A stretch of 5,795 nt of DNA from DATKXO01 sp035528995 (GTDB lineage: Bacteria; Planctomycetota; Phycisphaerae; UBA1845). The number at the start of each line of letters is the position of its first letter. Position 1 is the first letter of the stretch. The stretch spans positions 1 to 5,795 of the forward strand of contig DATKXO010000107.1 in the NCBI GenBank assembly GCA_035528995.1, read 5' to 3'. The notes below the pieces were generated by a model. That model was not told where the DNA came from. It did no database searches and saw only the letters and a list, made by a program, of their open reading frames with translations. The position numbers were made by a program, and so were the translations under genes. Shown piece by piece: positions 1 to 4,963 of this stretch.

Positions 1-2498
1 GCGTCAAACTCGATCCGTGTATCGAGCGTGTTGTCCAGCCTCCACACGTAGTCGATCTGGTAGAGCACTAGCTCACCGGGACCCTTGTGGTAGATATGTT
101 CCAGGCGGTTCGCAGCGTCATAGGTCGCCTCGACCCAGGCGCCGTTACCGTAGTCGATCCGGGTGATCCGACCCGCTCCATCGTAGGCGAGGGTCGCGCT
201 CATGTCGGCGCGCATGACTTTCTGCGGCCGGCCCAGCAGGTCATACCCGGGCTCCTCGTTGTAGGTGTGTGCTGTGGCTTCGCCGCCGGGGCCGGTCACT
301 AGAACTGGGCCCCCGTCGGCGTCGTACTGGTCTACAGCCGTGGGGCGCGCCGCCTGGGCAGGGTCAATGGCAGTGGTGGCCAGCGTCGGCCAGCCCAGAT
401 TGTTGTATTCGATCAGATGGCTGCGTACAGATTCAAAGTCCCAAGTGGGCGGCCCCTCCTCAGCGAAGTATAAGCCGATACCTGTCAAACGCCCCATCGC
501 GTCATACGTCGGGCTGCCTCCCGGCTGCGGGCCGCCACCGCCAGGCCCGGCAATGCCCGGGCCGGTGAAGTCAATCCAAGGGTTGGGGGGGAATGGACTT
601 ACCAGCGGTGGCCAGGTGTTGGGGTAACCGTCGCCGCCTCCTCCGGCGGTCGGATTGTCGTTCACATCCCAGTTCACCTCGCAATACAATATGGGATTGG
701 GGCCACCGCTGCTGGGCCCCCTGGGGCGTCCCACCGCGTCGTAGAGAATTGTGTACGGTGAGACGGGGTATCCGCTGCTGCCGTCCTCAAAACCCTCCCT
801 GAACTTGTTGCGGTACCCGTAGCGGTCGTACCAGAACTCCGTTGTGACGGCATTTGCATCGATGACCTTCTGGAGCTCACCGTTGGCGCGTGCGCTGTCT
901 TGCCCATAGTACTCCAGCGTGGTGACCGCCTGGGGGCTGCGTGTCTCCGGCACCGCAGGTTCCACCATAGTGGTCACCAGCGTGGGGTCGTTGGGGTCAT
1001 TGGGGTCGTTCGGATCACCGTAGCCGTACTTGACCCAGTGGGTGAGCGGGTCGGTGACCTGCGTGACGCGGTAGAAGTTGGGGCGCTCGGTGGGGTAGGG
1101 CTGCTCCCAGGTGACCGTCCAGGTCTGGTTGGGGATCGGGCTGGTGACCGTCTCGACGTTGCCGACCGGGCCGTAAGTCGCGGTCCACGTGTGACTTAGC
1201 TCGTCGATGAACGTGGTGGGGTTGCGGTCGCTGTCGTAAGCGTATTGGCGGACGTAGTTTAGCGGGTCTTTGGTCTGACGCAGCGTGCCGGGGCCGTCAA
1301 AGCCGAACTTCCAGACATGCTCGCGCCGATCGGTGTAGTCCGTCCACCATAGCGGGCCCCAGCCTTCGTGGAACGTGAAATACTGGATTGCCCCGTCGCC
1401 CGGCCCCTCTGCGGCGGGGTCGGTGACGGTCTGGAGGCGGCCGTACGTGGACTCGTAAGCGTAGTCCCAGTTGACCTCGTCGCGGTTGGTGATCTGCTCG
1501 ATCCGGTCCTCGGCGTCGTAGGCGAAGACGGTGTACGTGACGGGCACGGTCGCGTCGTTCGGGTACTGAATCTTCTCCAGAGCGTACGGGGCGTCCTGGT
1601 AGTAGTGGAACGTCCACTTGCGGCCGATGGGGTCCTCGACGTAATCCAGCCGATTGGTCTCGCCATCGTAGCTGAACTCGAGCTGGTGCGAGCCGACGGA
1701 CTCGTTTGTCTCAGCAGCACTTGCGATCCGCAGGATGCGGAAGTTGTTCTGCTCACTGTCGCGCGCGACCTCGACGTAGTTGCCGCTGCTGTCGTAGACC
1801 TTGATCAGGCGGCGGATGTCGTCCCCGTCCACCAAGGCGAAGATGCGCTTGGACTGGTCCGGGCGGATCAGTTCCCACTGGCTGTTGGTGCCGTCCCATT
1901 TCAGCAGGTCGTGGTTGCCGGCTTCGGGGTCATAGACGCCGCCTACGAACCTGAAGACGTACTCATTGCCGTCGTCCTCGATGACGGTGACCATGGGGTT
2001 GTTGGGGTCGTCGGGGATCCCGACCACGGCCCCGCCGTAGCTGCACGACCAGCCCGGGCCGAAGCTAAACCCGGTCGGGGAGGTCATCTCACCGCCGCCG
2101 GCGGCCGAGGCGCTGTTGTGGTAGAGCGTGAACTGCACGGCCGGCCCGACCGGATCGTAACCCACGAGGGGGACAACGGTTGCCAGGTTGCCGTTGAAGA
2201 GGTTGACGACCGAGAAGGGCGAGACCTGGATCCCGGCTTCCCAGGGTCGCGGCAGGCCGGCTTCGGGCGAGGTCCGCACGACCGGGATGCTCCCGCCGCC
2301 GACCTGCCCTTCGGCTTCGCTCAGGACGGGCCCAACGGCGTGCAGGCCTACCAGCGTCAGACCAACCAAGGTAACACAGGCCAGACAGACAATGATTCTT
2401 CTAGTAGATATTGGTTCTTTCCTGCCCCCGGAATGCACCACGAAATGAACCCGTCGGCCGGCGCATGACCGCTGCCCCTGCCGAGACCTACCTTCCAT
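1..2498 (-). CDS. Secreted YD/RHS-repeat protein, C-terminus beyond the left edge
   Basis: An open minus-strand frame of 832 codons, read without any stop or frameshift from ATG at 2498 to the window edge; an in-frame stop lies upstream at 2568-2570. Numbered from that ATG, residues 33-56 are an Arg-Arg pair plus a hydrophobic stretch (IIVCLACVTLVGLTLVGL), which looks like an export signal. Residues ~85-155 (VNLFNGNLATVVPLVGYDP, then FSFGPGWSCSYGG) match the N-terminal region of secreted RHS proteins. YD motifs follow, for example VYDSSGN (Asp236), SYDGETNRL (278), AYDAEDRI (328), AYDSDRNP (422), WYDRYGY (558), LYDAVGRP (587), TYDAMGRL (666), AYDGAGRI (773) and TYDAANRL (794). Known RHS proteins fold these repeats into a large beta-cage shell, often carrying a variable C-terminal module. 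That module, if present, lies outside the window, so toxin or adhesin function cannot be judged. The start is uncertain: ATG2498 has no Shine-Dalgarno and gives an unusually long n-region. Confidence is high for the family, low for the exact start. Confidence 0.93.
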   Translation of the reverse strand, partial: MEGRSRQGQRSCAGRRVHFVVHSGGRKEPISTRRIIVCLACVTLVGLTLVGLHAVGPVLSEAEGQVGGGSIPVVRTSPEAGLPRPWEAGIQVSPFSVVNLFNGNLATVVPLVGYDPVGPAVQFTLYHNSASAAGGGEMTSPTGFSFGPGWSCSYGGAVVGIPDDPNNPMVTVIEDDGNEYVFRFVGGVYDPEAGNHDLLKWDGTNSQWELIRPDQSKRIFALVDGDDIRRLIKVYDSSGNYVEVARDSEQNNFRILRIASAAETNESVGSHQLEFSYDGETNRLDYVEDPIGRKWTFHYYQDAPYALEKIQYPNDATVPVTYTVFAYDAEDRIEQITNRDEVNWDYAYESTYGRLQTVTDPAAEGPGDGAIQYFTFHEGWGPLWWTDYTDRREHVWKFGFDGPGTLRQTKDPLNYVRQYAYDSDRNPTTFIDELSHTWTATYGPVGNVETVTSPIPNQTWTVTWEQPYPTERPNFYRVTQVTDPLTHWVKYGYGDPNDPNDPNDPTLVTTMVEPAVPETRSPQAVTTLEYYGQDSARANGELQKVIDANAVTTEFWYDRYGYRNKFREGFEDGSSGYPVSPYTILYDAVGRPRGPSSGGPNPILYCEVNWDVNDNPTAGGGGDGYPNTWPPLVSPFPPNPWIDFTGPGIAGPGGGGPQPGGSPTYDAMGRLTGIGLYFAEEGPPTWDFESVRSHLIEYNNLGWPTLATTAIDPAQAARPTAVDQYDADGGPVLVTGPGGEATAHTYNEEPGYDLLGRPQKVMRADMSATLAYDGAGRITRIDYGNGAWVEATYDAANRLEHIYHKGPGELVLYQIDYVWRLDNTLDTRIEFD
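984..1016 (-). repeat. 9-bp tandem repeat encoding Asp-Pro-Asn triplets
   Basis: On the plus strand a GGGGTCGTT unit occurs three times in tandem, the middle copy differing by one base (GGGGTCATT), followed by a diverged fourth start (CGGATC). On the coding strand it gives DPNDPNDPNDPT at residues 495-506 of the YD-repeat protein, in a loop between YD units. Such Asp/Asn/Pro runs suggest an exposed turn. A second related string, PDDPNNP, lies near 2000. Confidence 0.75.
2307..2330. repeat. Copy of a widespread dispersed short repeat (LSEAEG / FGFAQD type)
   Basis: The plus strand reads CTTCGGCTTCGCTCAGGACG here. In the gene frame (minus) this is Pro-Val-Leu-Ser-Glu-Ala-Glu-Gly; in one plus-strand frame it would read Pro-Phe-Gly-Phe-Ala-Gln-Asp-Gly. 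From memory, this DNA word and its near variants (GACTTCG for GGCTTCG) recur many times in genomes of Planctomycetota, Chloroflexota and other environmental bacteria, and appear in predicted proteins as SEAEG or FAQD strings. Here it sits just after the hydrophobic core of the signal peptide. Only one copy is visible in this window, so the repeat assignment rests on recollection. Confidence 0.5.
2420..2423 (-). promoter_or_regulatory. Shine-Dalgarno-like AGGA in front of an ATA codon in the YD-repeat gene
   Basis: On the minus strand AGGAAAGAACCA precedes ATA-TCT-ACT-AGA-AGA, encoding (I)STRR just before the hydrophobic signal core. The AGGA-to-ATA gap is 8 nt, ideal for initiation. No ATG stands there; the nearest in-frame ATG is 29 codons upstream at 2498 and has no Shine-Dalgarno. 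GTG codons at 2441 and 2438 are other in-frame options, also without a clear Shine-Dalgarno. Whether this site is used cannot be decided from sequence alone. Confidence 0.35.
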
Positions 2499-2502
2499 CA
2501 CA

Positions 2503-2517
2503 GCGAGCGTGGCTCGC
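2503..2517. repeat. Perfect inverted repeat, 6-bp stem, 3-nt loop
   Basis: GCGAGC-GTG-GCTCGC lies 5 nt upstream of the ATG at 2498 of the YD-repeat gene. If transcribed from upstream on the minus strand, it would place a GC-rich hairpin in the position where a ribosome would bind for that ATG. This is a further reason to doubt that start. Confidence 0.5.
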
Positions 2518-2601
2518 ACCCGATCTCGTCCCCCAAGGGTGGTTAACGCCGAATGGCCACGCAGCGCTCACGGAGAATAAGAAAAAACGGTTATCCTTGG
2601 C

Positions 2602-2616
2602 CGTCGGTAGCCGACG
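2602..2616. repeat. Perfect inverted repeat, 6-bp stem, 3-nt loop
   Basis: CGTCGG-TAG-CCGACG, roughly 100 bp upstream of the YD-repeat ATG. On the minus strand it is followed after 14 nt by T6. The distance is too long for a classic intrinsic terminator, although a weaker alternative stem (CGG..CCG immediately before T6) could be drawn. Confidence 0.45.
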
Positions 2617-2705
2617 CGCTGTGTGGATCGGCGGATGCCAATGCAAATGCCTGCCAAAATGGGGCAAATACCCCAAGAGAAAGGCGTATTGCCAGTAGGG
2701 GACGC

Positions 2706-2951
2706 GGGGCTTGCTCCGAAACGGTGAGCCGAACGGACAGCGGTTGAGGCACAGAGAGCTCAGCAGAATGGGCCCCACCTGCAACTGCGAGTTAGCTGCC
2801 GGGCCAAAGGCTGTTGACGCAAGCCTGGCGCCGCGGCCCCACTAGCCCCACCCGCTCAGATGCTGGGCCGGGGCTGGTGCCGGAACGGCTGAGCCGAGCG
2901 CCGACCGGGCGCGGGCAACTCAGCTTCCCGCGCTGCCCACGCTGCTACTGC
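2706..2951. repeat. Degenerate direct duplication, copies at 2706-2788 and 2870-2951
   Basis: Both copies begin GGGGCT (2706, 2870), contain CCGAAACGG-TGAGCCGAACG versus CCGGAACGGCTGAGCCGAGCG, then CTCAGC (2759, 2919), and end near ACTGC (2784, 2947). The copies are 83 and 82 bp long with a constant offset of ~160-164 bp, which argues against chance. The middle portion is strongly diverged. The second copy runs through the nadK stop codon. Identity was judged by eye only. Confidence 0.4.
2911..2931. repeat. Imperfect hairpin just downstream of nadK
   Basis: GCGGGCAAC-TCA-GCTTCCCGC can fold into a 9-position stem with one mismatch and one wobble pair around a 3-nt loop. It begins 13 nt after the nadK stop in the minus direction. 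No T-tract follows, so it is not a standard intrinsic terminator; it could stabilise the mRNA 3' end. A smaller perfect CGGCT-G-AGCCG repeat lies at 2886-2896. Confidence 0.35.
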
Positions 2952-3784
2952 ATGTTGGGGCCTTCGCCCCACATCAGCTTTCGTCGCAGGGCGCTCCAGG
3001 CCGAGTCCTTGGGGTTGCGCACCAGGAGGAAATCGGCCCCGTAGCGGGAGATCTCGATGCGATCGCTGCTGTGGAAGGGGCGCGAGGTCTGCCCGTCGAT
3101 GGCCACGGTCGTTCCCGGGTTGGCCTGGGTGACGCGCAGGACGATTCGGCTACGGGCGTCCATGACCAGCGGACGGTACGTCAGGGCGTGCGGACAGATG
3201 GGTGTGAGGATGAAAGACTCGGCGGTCGGTGCCAGGATGGGGCCGCCGGCCGAGAGGTTGTGGGCCGTCGAGCCGGAAGCGGTGGCGATGATCAGCCCGT
3301 CGCCGCGGAGCTGGGCCACCTCGTCGCCGTCCGCCTCGACCGTCATGTGGATCATGCGGAACGGCGGTCCGGCCAACACCACGCAGTCGTTGACGGCCGG
3401 GGTGCGGAATGTCGTGCCGGCCGTGTTTTGCAGGGCTACCTCGAGCATGACCCGACGCGTGAGCGGCAGCTCCCCGGCGAACAGGAAGTCCCCCTCTTGC
3501 TCGAGCTGTTCGATAGTGAACTCGGCCAGGAAACCCAATTTGCCGAGGTTTACACCGACGATCGGCAACTGCTGTTCGCGCAGGCTGTGGACCGCCGCGA
3601 TCATGGTTCCGTCGCCCCCCAGGACGATCAACAGGTCGGGTTTCTCCGCCAGGGCGCGCTTGCCGTCGTAGGTCAGATCGGCGAAGACCACCTCGGCCCG
3701 GTCGGCCAGCCAGCGCTTGGTCCGCTCGAGCGTCTCCGCGGCGGAGGGTTTCTCCGGCGACCCGATGATGGCCACGCGTTTCAT
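2945..3784 (-). CDS. nadK: NAD kinase (ATP-NAD kinase, PpnK/NadK family)
   Basis: Cytoplasmic enzyme that phosphorylates NAD to NADP, the only known route to NADP. The 279-residue length is typical. Motifs in order: Rossmann-like start KRVAIIGSP (2-10); GGDGT at 56-60, whose Asp58 is the catalytic aspartate of the family; NLGKLGFL at 79-86; the NAD-binding Asn-Asp pair at 132-133 (usually NE or ND); GDGLIIATASGSTAHNLSA at 161-179, the second family signature, with His in place of the common Tyr after GSTA; TPICPH at 194-199; and AIDGQ at 228-232. All expected residues are present and the gene looks functional. The ATG start at 3784 is supported by GGAGG at 3795-3799 on the minus strand, 10 nt upstream, slightly long. 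The ATG overlaps the TGA of a six-codon mini-frame (see findings). Divergent from the HAD-psd-pssA cluster, so separately transcribed. Confidence 0.96.
   Translation of the reverse strand: MKRVAIIGSPEKPSAAETLERTKRWLADRAEVVFADLTYDGKRALAEKPDLLIVLGGDGTMIAAVHSLREQQLPIVGVNLGKLGFLAEFTIEQLEQEGDFLFAGELPLTRRVMLEVALQNTAGTTFRTPAVNDCVVLAGPPFRMIHMTVEADGDEVAQLRGDGLIIATASGSTAHNLSAGGPILAPTAESFILTPICPHALTYRPLVMDARSRIVLRVTQANPGTTVAIDGQTSRPFHSSDRIEISRYGADFLLVRNPKDSAWSALRRKLMWGEGPNMQ
2952..2974. repeat. Strong hairpin within the last codons of nadK
   Basis: ATGT-(T)-GGGGC-CTTC-GCCCC-ACAT forms a 9-bp stem with one bulged T and a 4-nt loop. It lies in the codons for the final residues (..WGEGPNM) of NAD kinase, directly before the TAG stop at 2945-2947. 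With the hairpin at 2911-2931 it makes a double structure at the end of the gene, plausibly a factor-dependent termination or mRNA-stabilising site. No U-tract is present. Confidence 0.45.
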
Positions 3785-3915
3785 GTACTGAGGGCCTCCA
3801 TGGCGATGTCAGCCTGGCGGACTCGCCGGCCGGCGGCCGAGGCGACTTGTGCCCGGCAGCGCCCGGACGAATCAACAAGCTGGCCCGTGCTGCTACATAA
3901 AGCCTAGCGTTTGGT

Positions 3916-3930
3916 CTGGCCCGAGGCCAG
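3916..3930. repeat. Perfect inverted repeat, 6-bp stem, 3-nt loop
   Basis: CTGGCC-CGA-GGCCAG in the divergent intergenic region, about 130 bp upstream of the nadK start and 170 bp upstream of the HAD start. It could be an operator or a leader hairpin; nothing here decides which. Confidence 0.5.
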
Positions 3931-3962
3931 TTGAATCATCGAAACTCCGCCAGCGCCGGCAA

Positions 3963-3977
3963 GGCGAGCAGCTCGCC
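3963..3977. repeat. Perfect inverted repeat GGCGAGC-A-GCTCGCC
   Basis: Seven-base arms around a single central base (6-bp stem with a 3-nt loop as RNA). Its core GCGAGC/GCTCGC is the same as that of the repeat at 2503-2517 in the other gap. Lies ~50 bp upstream of the proposed promoter of the rightward genes. Confidence 0.5.
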
Positions 3978-4001
3978 CCTCGGCTCGGACCCCGATACGC
4001 A

Positions 4002-4020
4002 CGGGCGGTCGGGACGCCCG
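4002..4020. repeat. Perfect inverted repeat, 6-bp arms, 7-nt spacer
   Basis: CGGGCG-GTCGGGA-CGCCCG ends just upstream of the proposed -35 element at 4024, where an operator or activator site would be expected. It overlaps a GCCCGGGC palindrome at 4016-4023. Confidence 0.45.
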
Positions 4021-4023
4021 GGC

Positions 4024-4051
4024 TAGGCACTGGAGCACTCACGCGTAGAAT
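4024..4051 (+). promoter_or_regulatory. Possible sigma-70-type promoter for the HAD-psd-pssA cluster
   Basis: TAGGCA (4024-4029, 4 of 6 to TTGACA), a 16-nt spacer, and TAGAAT (4046-4051, 5 of 6 to TATAAT). Transcription would begin near 4058, giving a ~40-nt leader before the GTG start at 4098. The position fits well, but promoter rules for this lineage are poorly known and the call rests on consensus matching by eye. Confidence 0.35.
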
Positions 4052-4085
4052 ACCGGTTGTGCCCGACAGGCGGGTGACGTTGCAC

Positions 4086-4090
4086 GAGGA
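4086..4090 (+). promoter_or_regulatory. Shine-Dalgarno GAGGA for the HAD phosphatase
   Basis: GAGGA ends 7 nt before the GTG at 4098, an ideal spacing. This decides the start against GTG4074 (292 residues; only AGG 3 nt upstream), TTG4080, GTG4095 (4-nt spacing) and the far-upstream ATG at 3849. Confidence 0.55.
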
Positions 4091-4097
4091 TTCTGTG

Positions 4098-4952
4098 GTG
4101 GACGGCGCATCCTCATTCAAGCTGTTGGCGGTTGATCTGGACGGGACGCTGTTGGACTCAGCCCACCGCGTGCCGACCCGCAACCGAGCGGCCCTGCACC
4201 GCGCCCACCAGGCCGGGATCAAGATCGTCCTGTGCACCGGGCGCAGCTTTACCGAGACCCGACCGATCCTGGACGAGATCGGTTTGGACCTGGATGCGAG
4301 CGTCACGGCCGGCGGCGCGATCCTGACCGATGTGGCGACCAGCAAGACCATCGCGCGCACGTCCATCCCGCGTGAGGACGCCCACGCGGCCACGGAGTGG
4401 TTTCAGCGGCGTGGCTACGCGGTGCTGTGGCTGTATGATCCGGACGAGGCCGGGTTCGACGGCTATGACATTGCCGGTCCGCGTCGGCACGCCAAGTACG
4501 ACCGCTGGGTGGCGCGGACGCCGTGCGACGTGCGCAGCATCGACCACATCCCGGACGACGGGATTGACCCGGTGCGGATCACGATCGTGGACGACGCGGC
4601 GGTGCTGGCGCAGGTGTCGGCCGAGTTCGGATCGGCCTTCCAGGATCGCTTGGCCCACAACTTCCTGCGAGTGCCGACCACGGACACCATGATTATCGAA
4701 GCGTTCGCTCGGTCGGTGGACAAGTGGAACGGCGTCGCGAAGCTCTGCCGCCGGTGGAAGATCGATCCACGCCATACGGTGGCCGTCGGCGACGACGTGA
4801 ATGACGTCGAGATGGTCCGCCGGGCCGGGCTCGGCGTCGCCGTGGCCAACGCGTGCGCGGCGGTCAAGGGAGTCGCCCGGCGGATCACGGGCAGCAACGA
4901 CGATTGCGGCGTCGCCAAGCTGCTCGATGAGTTGCTGGACGGGGGCGCATAG
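4098..4952 (+). CDS. Cof-type HAD-superfamily phosphatase
   Basis: A 284-residue cytoplasmic hydrolase if started at GTG4098, a normal size for Cof-type (HAD-IIB) enzymes. All four HAD motifs are visible: motif I DLDGT at 13-17 (nucleophile Asp13, acid/base Asp15), motif II CTGRS at 46-50 (Thr47), motif III Lys209 in DKWNGV, where most relatives have K-G, and motif IV GDDVNDVEM at 231-239 (Mg-binding Asp232, Asp236). Residues ~75-200 are the alpha/beta cap domain typical of this subfamily. The usual TNGA-like stretch after the core strand reads TAGGA (70-74). Members dephosphorylate sugar phosphates, nucleotides, flavin or other small phosphoesters, and sequence does not reveal the substrate. 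First gene of a cluster, 11 nt before psd. A role in lipid headgroup or precursor handling is only suggested by position. Start codon is the least certain part. Confidence 0.88.
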   Translation: MDGASSFKLLAVDLDGTLLDSAHRVPTRNRAALHRAHQAGIKIVLCTGRSFTETRPILDEIGLDLDASVTAGGAILTDVATSKTIARTSIPREDAHAATEWFQRRGYAVLWLYDPDEAGFDGYDIAGPRRHAKYDRWVARTPCDVRSIDHIPDDGIDPVRITIVDDAAVLAQVSAEFGSAFQDRLAHNFLRVPTTDTMIIEAFARSVDKWNGVAKLCRRWKIDPRHTVAVGDDVNDVEMVRRAGLGVAVANACAAVKGVARRITGSNDDCGVAKLLDELLDGGA

Positions 4953-4956
4953 AGGA
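4951..4956 (+). promoter_or_regulatory. Shine-Dalgarno AGAGGA for psd
   Basis: AGAGGA begins inside the TAG stop of the HAD gene and ends 7 nt before the GTG at 4964. It supports that GTG as the psd start and suggests translational coupling with the preceding gene. Confidence 0.65.
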
Positions 4957-4963
4957 TTGCCCG

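Larger units (their letters stand above)
2499..2944. other. Noncoding gap between nadK and the YD-repeat gene
   Basis: No reading frame here looks like a protein. It should contain the 3' end of the nadK transcript and the promoter and leader of the YD-repeat gene, both on the minus strand. Seen in it: perfect 6-bp hairpins with 3-nt loops at 2503-2517 and 2602-2616; an A6 tract at 2582-2587 (T6 on the minus strand, 14 nt beyond the 2602-2616 hairpin in the direction of transcription, so terminator-like but not a good one); a small perfect TGGGG/CCCCA inverted repeat at 2660-2675; a degenerate ~83-bp direct duplication (2706-2788 versus 2870-2951); and hairpins close to the nadK stop. I could not find a convincing -35/-10 pair for the YD-repeat gene. 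Confidence 0.6.
3785..4097. other. Divergent promoter region between nadK and the HAD-psd-pssA cluster
   Basis: I see no convincing gene here. The plus-strand frame of the HAD protein stays open back to an ATG at 3849, but the added ~83 residues are Arg/Pro/Gly-rich, match no part of the HAD fold, and the open frame is expected at this GC content. The gap contains a 12-bp perfect palindrome CGCCGGCCGGCG (3824-3835), three perfect hairpins (3916-3930, 3963-3977, 4002-4020) and a possible plus-strand promoter (4024-4051). I found no convincing minus-strand promoter for nadK. Confidence 0.6.

Noticed and set aside
2376..2387. Possible lipobox around Cys38/Cys41 in the YD-repeat signal region
   Set aside because: The residues before the cysteines (C-L-A-C) do not fit the Leu-x-(Gly/Ala)-Cys pattern, and the cysteines lie at the start of the hydrophobic core instead of its end.
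1368..2468. A 366-codon plus-strand open frame opposite the YD-repeat gene
   Set aside because: It is the mirror of the YD-repeat coding frame. The minus-strand frame carries a dozen family motifs over 832 codons, while the plus-strand product has only low-complexity Val/Asp/Gly/Arg-rich sequence.
2582..2616. Intrinsic terminator for nadK (hairpin plus T6 on the minus strand)
   Set aside because: The strong stem is 14 nt from the T-tract, the closer stem is only three pairs, and the site is over 300 nt past the nadK stop.
2488..2784. Small open frames on both strands in the nadK to YD-repeat gap
   Set aside because: Compositions look random, starts lack ribosome sites, and several frames overlap each other; none shows a motif.
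3071..3907. A 278-codon plus-strand open frame opposite nadK
   Set aside because: Antisense shadow of a complete NAD kinase with all motifs; GC-rich third positions leave the opposite strand open.
3849..4097. N-terminal extension of the HAD phosphatase from ATG 3849
   Set aside because: No Shine-Dalgarno is evident, the extension resembles no domain, and it crosses three hairpins and the likely promoter; GTG4098 has GAGGA at 7 nt and puts DLDGT at the usual position near residue 13.
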